Part shown: in pieces, positions 57,739 through 64,000 of the stretch
Layout of the letters: each line of letters opens with the position of its first letter
Numbering within the stretch: the stretch's first letter is position 1
Source of the DNA: Trichoderma breve
Taxonomy: Eukaryota; Ascomycota; Sordariomycetes; Hypocreales; Hypocreaceae
Assembly (NCBI RefSeq): GCF_028502605.1
Contig: NC_079233.1
Location: forward strand, 4,402,001 to 4,466,000
Length of the DNA stretch: 64,000 nucleotides
Reading direction: 5' to 3'
Program-made: the position numbers and the translations under genes
The notes under the pieces: generated by a model
Told to the model about the DNA's origin: nothing
What the model saw: the letters and a program-made list of their open reading frames with translations, nothing else
Databases searched by the model: none

Positions 57739-58920
57739 TCACAAGACAATAACGCCACGCTCAATGTGAGCCGTCTCATTGACCAGCGGCATGCAGCCAA
57801 ACATCTTTGTCAGGTCGTTCAAGCACTTGCTTCGGGCCTCGAGGTGGCCAGGCTTCTTGCTGATGCCCTGAGCCGGCTCGTAGTTGACATACTTGTCGCG
57901 GCCCTTGACCAGAAGGGGTCCGGTGCCGGTGAGATACGACACGACATAGTTGAGGGCAATGTCCTCGCAATTGAAGTGGTCGTCGACATAATCACGGACC
58001 TTTTGCATGACCGTGTTGTTGGACGAGTAGTAGTCGAGGAAGGACATGTGGGAGAAGCACAGGTTTGTGATGATCATGGAGTAGACATCCTGGTTGCTGT
58101 CCTTGGAGCAGAAGCCGTAGCCCCAGTTGCCCTCGGCGTCTGGGGTTGCACAACGCGGAAGAGCTCCCGTCAATCGATGCTGACCAAACTTGCGCCACGT
58201 CTGAAAGGCAAACTCGAGGTCCTGCGGCTTATAGTATACATCGTCGTCCGAAAGCAACACGGCCTGGGTCTTGAAGTCCGGATCCGGCAGGAGCTTCATG
58301 TTGAGGCTGTTGCGCTCCGACACCCTGTAACGCACGGGCACGCCCGTCTCGGACTTGAAGTTGCCGGGGGGCTTCTCCTCGAGGTTGTTCCAGATGATGA
58401 CAATCTCGTGCAGCGAGGCAATCTTCTCGGACAGGATAACGCGAAGCGTCTCGTCGAGCTCCTTGGGCCGCTTATAAGTCTGCATCGCGATTCTAAACAA
58501 AAAGAACAACGGTTAGCATTTCAATTGCAAACAGACAACCGGACTCGCTGAGCTGTCCCAATGACGGCATCAACGTCACACAAAATGCTCCCCGCAAACT
58601 TACGTGAACTTGTCATCCATCAATTTGTCATATTTCTGCTGCGCTGCCTTCCACTGCTTGAGGGGCTCGGTAATGTTCCTGTCGCATTTTTCATAATGCT
58701 CCGGCTCGTGAGATCCCGAGAATCCGGGGATGTTGGGCAGCTTGGACATGTCGATGTCGGGCAGCTTGACGTCTGGCAGCTTCAAGTCGTTGAGCTTCGC
58801 GGGCGGCCCGAGCCGGACAAGAATGACAATGACGCTGGCCAGAACAAAAGCAGCGGCCACGAGAGTCACGACCCGTCGAGCCGCCAGAGCCCGCAGGCCG
58901 GCAATGTACTTGGCCACCAT
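57739..58920 (-). CDS. GT64 exostosin-like glycosyltransferase, type II membrane protein
   Basis: 356-aa protein in two exons (58920-58604, 58492-57739), 111-bp intron. An Arg-rich cytosolic start precedes one transmembrane helix (VVTLVAAAFVLASVIVILVRL, about 16-36), fitting a Golgi type II enzyme. A short LPD-repeat stem (KLPDVKLPDIDMSKLPNIPG) follows. The luminal GT64 (exostosin/EXTL2) domain starts with AMQTYKRPKELDETL and holds the DxD-type motif SDDDVYYKP (D188-D190) and NCEDIALNYVVSYLTGTGPLLV near the C-terminus. The family makes N-acetylhexosaminyl or related linkages; fungal substrates are not established. A long open frame on the opposite strand is only a shadow. Confidence 0.87.
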
Positions 58921-61900
58921 GGTAGAATCTCGCGAGGTCTGGCAAGCGACGAGAAATTGGTGATGCCGCGTCAAGGAGAGTCGGAATATCGGAATACGAG
59001 GATTTCGATTCCTTCGGTTCGTTTGATGCGCTGCAAACCTAAAGGGGCGCAGTCTTCAGGAGAATCACGTGATGATCGTCTTTGGCTATCTGACGCGATC
59101 GGCGGCCCCTGTTTTTGCCTGTTTTGGCATTTCCTGCGACGCAAACAGCAAAGTCACCAAAAATTGTTCAAGTCGCCCAATTCATTGTTTCTGACGCATT
59201 CCATGGCTGCTGCAACGCCTACCCGGGAGACGCTCAACAGGGTGCAGAGAAAATAATGAAAACTTCCATGCTGTAGAAGTCGTGATGTGACGACATGTTA
59301 CTAGCAGTAGTGCTCTTCCCTTTCATTGGCGGCCGGCTGCATGATCAGCAGCAATGTCTCAGAAGTGCTGCACCGATCTGTTACACAACGCCTTAGCCAA
59401 TGGTAGCAATGCACCGTCTCAAGCCAAGAAACGAGTTTGCAGGAGACGGAGAAACGATTGGAGAAAAAGCCCGACAACGGCTTCGAGCCATTGCCAAGCT
59501 TTAACTAGCAACTTAGACTCTGAAAGCCTTTCGTGGCCACAGAGAGTTGAGGTCCAACCTCCTCGTCCATATAATGTAAGCTGGTGGTAGACAGTCGACT
59601 CTCGTCTAGAACATGGAGAACCTTAGCCAGCATTGCCATTGCAGCCTTTCATCCAGCAGTTGCCTCAAAGCATTGCTACGAAAGCCCGGTATACAAATAC
59701 TGGAGGAGACATCTCGAGTAGGCGAGGGGGCCTCGGCCCACAAGTAAGAAAAATATAGCTGCTTCTAGCACCACAGTCCGACACGGCGAGACACAGTCAG
59801 ATTCTCCAGTTTAGTCGTGAGTATCATCTAGACGCCACCATATGGAGCATAATTTGGCCGCGTTTGTCCCCATTGGCAACGTAAATACAGTGCATAGACG
59901 GGAAGGGACTGGCCGGCGTACTCGGGGGGACGGCTGATCAACAGCAGAAGGCCTGTCAAACTGAGAAAATTCTTTCACTAGATAACCTCGGTTGCCATGG
60001 TCGCGCGACACACTGCCATCAAAGAACAATTGTTCATGCCGCCTTGCATGATTTAGTGAGAACAAGCAACAAGCGAACCCATTTGCAATGACACCTCAAA
60101 AGGCGATCGCACAACAGATTCGGGTGAGAGCGCCGAGATTGCGTACAATCAGCCCGTCTCTGTGTCGGCCAACAAAGGCCCCTGCATGGCTTTTTACGCA
60201 ATTGCGCCTACATGTATGTAACTAGCAACCTCCCGCCGAGTCTACAGCAGGAGTTGAGATTCCGCTGCTTCTTCCGAGATGAAAAACGGGGGTTCAGAGG
60301 GCGGGCTAGTGAAGAAGCAGACAAGCCGCGGGCTTCTTCCACGTGTAAATCGACGAGGAAACGCCAGTAGCAGAACCAGAGCGCGCTGCATAACCAGGCC
60401 TGCCAGGTTGCATTGCTAGCTTCCGAGGGCTGTGACAAGGGGCCCCCTCCAGATTGTCTCGCAATGCTTCCCTGCATCGCATAGGGCTCTAGAAAACCCA
60501 CCCGCCACCCTGTAAGCATGGAGACATATCTGACTTGTTCACTGATTCTCGGCGTCAAGAGCAGGGCACGGACGCCCAGGCCAGATCTGCTAGACTCCCT
60601 GTAGGTAGGCTTCGATTTGCTACTGTATGTGCTGTACTCGTACTCTACTGCGGACATGTGCTTTTGCAGGGGAAGAAACGCCGTGCCGCCTATGTTGTTT
60701 TAACGAGCCACGGCTTGCAGGCAGGCGGAGCGGGCTTGCGCGTAGAAGACGGAGCGTCGATGGATTCGGCATCGACTGCGCTCTTGCAGCCACTGGACTC
60801 TTGGGAAAGCTGCAGCCGGATGCCCAGCTAGGAAGGCAAGCCAGTTCGTGCCATGCCCCATTCCGCGAGGGACGGCACAAACCCTCTCAAAGACACAAAC
60901 TTGGTGAGTTGTGGCTGGCGGTAAAATGTGTTAGTAGCTTGGCTTGATTTCACACACTCACATGTCGACGCCTCCTTAGTCTAATGGGCCGTGAAGCCAG
61001 AGCTAGCACTGGGTAAATTCGAGATAGGTGAAATGCTAATTCAAATCACAGCGATGGCACATGAAAAAAGACGGAATCACACCCCACAACCCGATCCATG
61101 TCAGCAAAAAGGGCGTCGTGGAGAGGCGAGAGAGGCGATGCTGCTTGGGGCCCCGAGGTGAAGCAAAGTCTGCAAAAGGGGGCGAAGCGGGCGTTGGTAA
61201 ATTGGACGGCCAAGAAGTTCTCTCGGTGCAATGTTTGTTCCCGCTTCAGTCTTGTCAATGTGAAACTCGGTACGGCAGCTTCAGCTTGGCGACACCCATG
61301 TACTGCAGTCGTAGTCGTTCTCTGGGGTACTGGATGATTCACATCGATAAGAGTTCCAATGTTGAGTGTTGGACATACCTCCGTAGAGAGGCGGGAAGGA
61401 AGAAGCCTAGTAAAGCCCTTGCCACCTTTTTGTGGCCACAATGGGCGCCCCAACTTGCCGGAGACTGAATCTTGTCACGTAATAAGAGCTACCTACTTCA
61501 TAGATGAACCTTCATCCCTTCTCCCCTTCAATGCTCCTTATAGAAAAGTGAAAAAACTTCAGCGCCTCATCCTCAACCAATGTGTCAAGTCTTTTCAGTT
61601 ATGCCGCTGTCAGGCCACAAAAGCTCTAGCCCTCAACGGTGGCTTCGTCTTAAAATCACCACCACTGCTAAAGCCCTTGCAATTCAGAAAGGTAAAAAGC
61701 GCCCGCTAGTGAGCATTCGCCGGCTCAACTCGTCAGTTTCTGCAACGGGGCTTTGCGCCGGTCGCAGGGCCAGACAACTGCTGCTATTTTCGAGTTCGAG
61801 TCGGCACCCTCCGCCTGTGGCCCGAACCCACAATCTTGCTCGATCGGTCCAAGGGGGCCCCAATCCGATCGCTGCAAGTGCGGTGCCAGTCATGCGATTT

Positions 61901-63136
61901 GCGCCTTTAGCCCTGTAGCTCCGTCCCCTGACTTGTTTCTCTTTGTCTCGAACCAAGTTTCTGGAACATGACGCTAGTTGTGGCTTTACTATACGAGCAA
62001 GAGCTGAGATGGAGGGTAGCTTTTTCGTCCCCATGCCATCCTTGGCGAAACATGAAGCAGAGACAGAATACACGGGCCAGCGGTAGATACGACCAGTACG
62101 AGGCATTGCTTGCGGTGATACCACGTTGCGGTCCCAATTACAATACCCTGAACAATATTGGTTCAGCCGCAACGCTCCCCGGACTGGACACGAGGCCTGG
62201 GTTGGGTGTCTTCTCCGGTTGCCAAGGGTCGCCTCAAGGTCCATGAACTCGTGGTTGCTTTTTCCTCTCCCTTCTCCTCTGCTACCACTTGAAGAAATAC
62301 AAACTCAAGTACGAGTAGTGTCATGACACATCCATAAGACTCCATGACACAAACTCCATACACAGTACGCTTTTCAAGCATCTTCCGCGAAGCCGGAAAC
62401 CATCCCGCCATTGGCCGATTCTGGTGCGGTCCTCGGTGTGGGGTTTTATACTGTATATGCTCACTGTCCGAGAGCAAGTTAGCTAGACACATCAAGCCCG
62501 TCACGCTGCGTAATTGGGCCGGCGGGCCCCTCGCTCCCTCGGGTTCCTGAGTCGTGAGCCAAGAAGGAGGAGCTCCCATACAAGTCAACGCCTCAACGCC
62601 AAACTAGTGCCACCGGCCCCATCGCTTGGTTTTCAAGGCCCATGGAGGATGTCCTCATCATGTCCAATGTTATGCGCCCATTCCGTCAAAGCTGCCGTCT
62701 AGTGCCTTCAGCTTGTTCGCTTCTTACTGGGCACACATACTCGTACTAACCGAATCGAAACTGTTCTTCGGCAGAGGGTATCAGCGGGGAGGCTTGCATA
62801 ACGATTGCCCCATACATGCAACCAAAGACTCGTCTTTAACACCAGCATCTCAGCCACTCCTTGTTAACAATTTTTCTCTTTCTCGTTTTCCCCGTTTCTG
62901 TGTGGCTTCCACCGCTGAGGTGTTTGAAGATAAGATTGGATTTCCTGGCTGAGTAAAAGTCTCTCACCTCCGCCATATCCAATCATTAGTTGCAGATTCT
63001 TGGATCTGGACATCTAAACAGCCACCCACGTCCTCGATTCACTCCACAGACGGCCCATGTTCATAAGACGATGCTCAACACGATTTACCCCTAAGTCCAA
63101 CATTCTTCGATAGGAAACGACCATACGTTAAAAGTC
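58921..63136. other. gene-poor stretch, 4.2 kb
   Basis: The largest gap in the window. Many short frames exist on both strands but none carries a family motif or consistent intron structure. Possible contents: a distal promoter or non-coding RNA for the CFEM gene (which starts at 63137) and the GT64 promoter at its left end. A tRNA-like string near 60,965-61,060 does not fold as a cloverleaf. Confidence 0.45.
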
Positions 63137-64000
63137 ATGAAATTATGGCTATTAGCCTTTGCGGTTCTGGCTACCGCACCAAAAGCCTTTAGCCAGACCA
63201 CCGGCTCGAGTCTCTCAGGTATCGAAGCTGTGGCAGAGATGCCCGCGTGTGCTGTATGTGCCCTTCCGTTGGATAGGTCCTGTACACACACAAAGTCCGC
63301 CATCTAACCTTCAATCTATAGCGCGAGTGCTTTGCTCAATCGCTTGCCGCATCGCCATGTCAGGCGACGAACACAACTTGCATATGCACGAACCCAACGC
63401 TGCAGCAGGATATGCAAGGCTGCGTCTTGAAAAGTTGCAAAACCATAGAAGCTCTGCGTAAGGCTAACAGACACGCCAAAGACGTTCAATGACTCCTAAC
63501 AGTGATATAGAAACACAGAACTTGACATCGGTAGCCTGCAACCAGCCCATAAGAGACAAATCAAAACAATACATAGCCCTCAGCAACACCTTTGGCGTCT
63601 TGGCCGGCGTTTTTGTTCTTCAACGACTTGCATATAAGATCTGGGCCAGGATGGGACTGAGCGGGGATGATTGGATGGCTTTGGCGACTATTTTCGTGGG
63701 TATCCCGAGTACCACCATCAGCGCTCACGGAGTGACGAAACCTGGACTTGGCCGTGATATCTGGACGCTGCGGCCTACGGATATTACTAGATTTGGTCTC
63801 TTCTTCTGGATTTTGGAATGGAGCTATTTCGCAGAAGTCTCCATGCTCAAGCTCTCCGTCCTACTCTTCTATATTCGCATCTTCCCGAGCCCTGGGGTAC
63901 GTCGCCTGCTCTGGGGAACCTTTATTTTCGTCACACTTTACGGTATCGCGTTTGTCCTGGTTGCTATATTCCAATGCACGCCTGTTAAATTTTACTGGGA
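63137..64000 (+). CDS. CFEM-domain Pth11-like GPCR (5' part, runs off the window)
   Basis: Partial protein in three exons so far (63137-63253, 63322-63457, 63511 to the end). A signal peptide (about 1-19, WLLAFAVLATAPKAFS) is followed by a CFEM domain with eight cysteines: PACA, REC, SPC, TTCICT, GCVLKSC and ACNQP. Then begins a seven-transmembrane region (GVLAGVFVLQRLAYKIW, LATIFVGIPSTTISA, LFFWILEWSYFAEVSML, LLWGTFIFVTLYGIAF). This is the CFEM branch of Pth11-like G-protein-coupled receptors, linked in fungi to surface or nutrient sensing and, in pathogens, infection. About 287 residues can be read before the window ends. The acceptor at 63509-63510 (ATATAG) joins EAL to QTQNL; an earlier AG leads to a stop. 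Confidence 0.87.

Noticed and set aside
57706..59256. Two long plus-strand open frames of 281 and 231 codons across the GT64 gene
   Set aside because: They are antisense to the GT64 exons, and their translation has no domain; codon bias of the real gene keeps the opposite frame open.
60965..61060. tRNA-like string (TTAGTCTAATGG start and TTCAAATC near the end)
   Set aside because: No matching T-stem or acceptor stem could be drawn.
60200..62960. Several 70-140-codon frames in the 4.2-kb gap
   Set aside because: Arg/Ser/Pro-rich translations typical of random GC-rich DNA; no splice model gave a recognisable protein.
1..64000. Bacterial-type features such as CRISPR arrays, insertion sequences or attachment sites
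   Set aside because: The window is fungal nuclear DNA with introns; none of these was seen.

Overview
The window is nuclear DNA of a filamentous ascomycete, most likely a hypocrealean fungus close to Trichoderma. The evidence is: protein genes cut by short GT..AG introns (42-143 bp where placed), dense genes on both strands with no operons, a CFEM-type Pth11-like receptor, and a GH30 enzyme that reads, from memory, very like the Trichoderma endo-beta-1,6-galactanase. No database search was run. All exon boundaries were placed by hand from splice signals, reading phase and family motifs. Every multi-exon model closes to a whole number of codons, except the last gene, which runs off the window.

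Layout. 1-3.1 kb is gene-poor and carries a cluster of short perfect inverted repeats. 3.1-6.4 kb holds an APH/kinase-fold protein and an NCS1 purine-cytosine permease, both on the minus strand. 7.8-22 kb is a run of housekeeping genes concerned with chromosomes and transcription: CHL1 helicase (-), ribosomal protein uL15/RPL28 (+), CDC7 kinase (-), condensin subunit 1 (+) and the CTD phosphatase FCP1 (+). CHL1/RPL28 and CDC7/condensin are divergent pairs sharing intergenic promoters.

22.8-41.8 kb carries an SDR, complex I subunit NDUFA13/GRIM-19 (-), an unrecognised 212-aa protein, sterol glucosyltransferase ATG26 (-), glucosamine-6-phosphate acetyltransferase GNA1, WD40 protein CMR1 (-) divergent from an Mtf2-like mitochondrial protein, an F-box-like protein and an isochorismatase-fold protein (-) that lacks all three catalytic residues.

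44.6-64 kb is the more accessory part: a PLAC8 Cys-rich protein, a CaCA cation exchanger with a divergent alpha-1 repeat, two neighbouring secreted glycosidases (GH5 with a tandem six-cysteine tail, and GH30), two tRNA-Thr(UGU) genes, an unrecognised basic protein, a GST (-) with a (GAA)13 tract just upstream of its start, a GT64 glycosyltransferase (-), a 4.2-kb stretch without a recognisable gene, and the 5' part of a CFEM GPCR cut by the window end.

The genes do not form one pathway. The strongest local functional links are the two divergent housekeeping promoters and the GH5-GH30 pair, which probably acts on extracellular plant or fungal polysaccharide. I found no transposon, no secondary-metabolite cluster and no clear undescribed multi-gene system. 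The best novelty candidates are the GH5 Cys-repeat module and the catalytically stripped isochorismatase.
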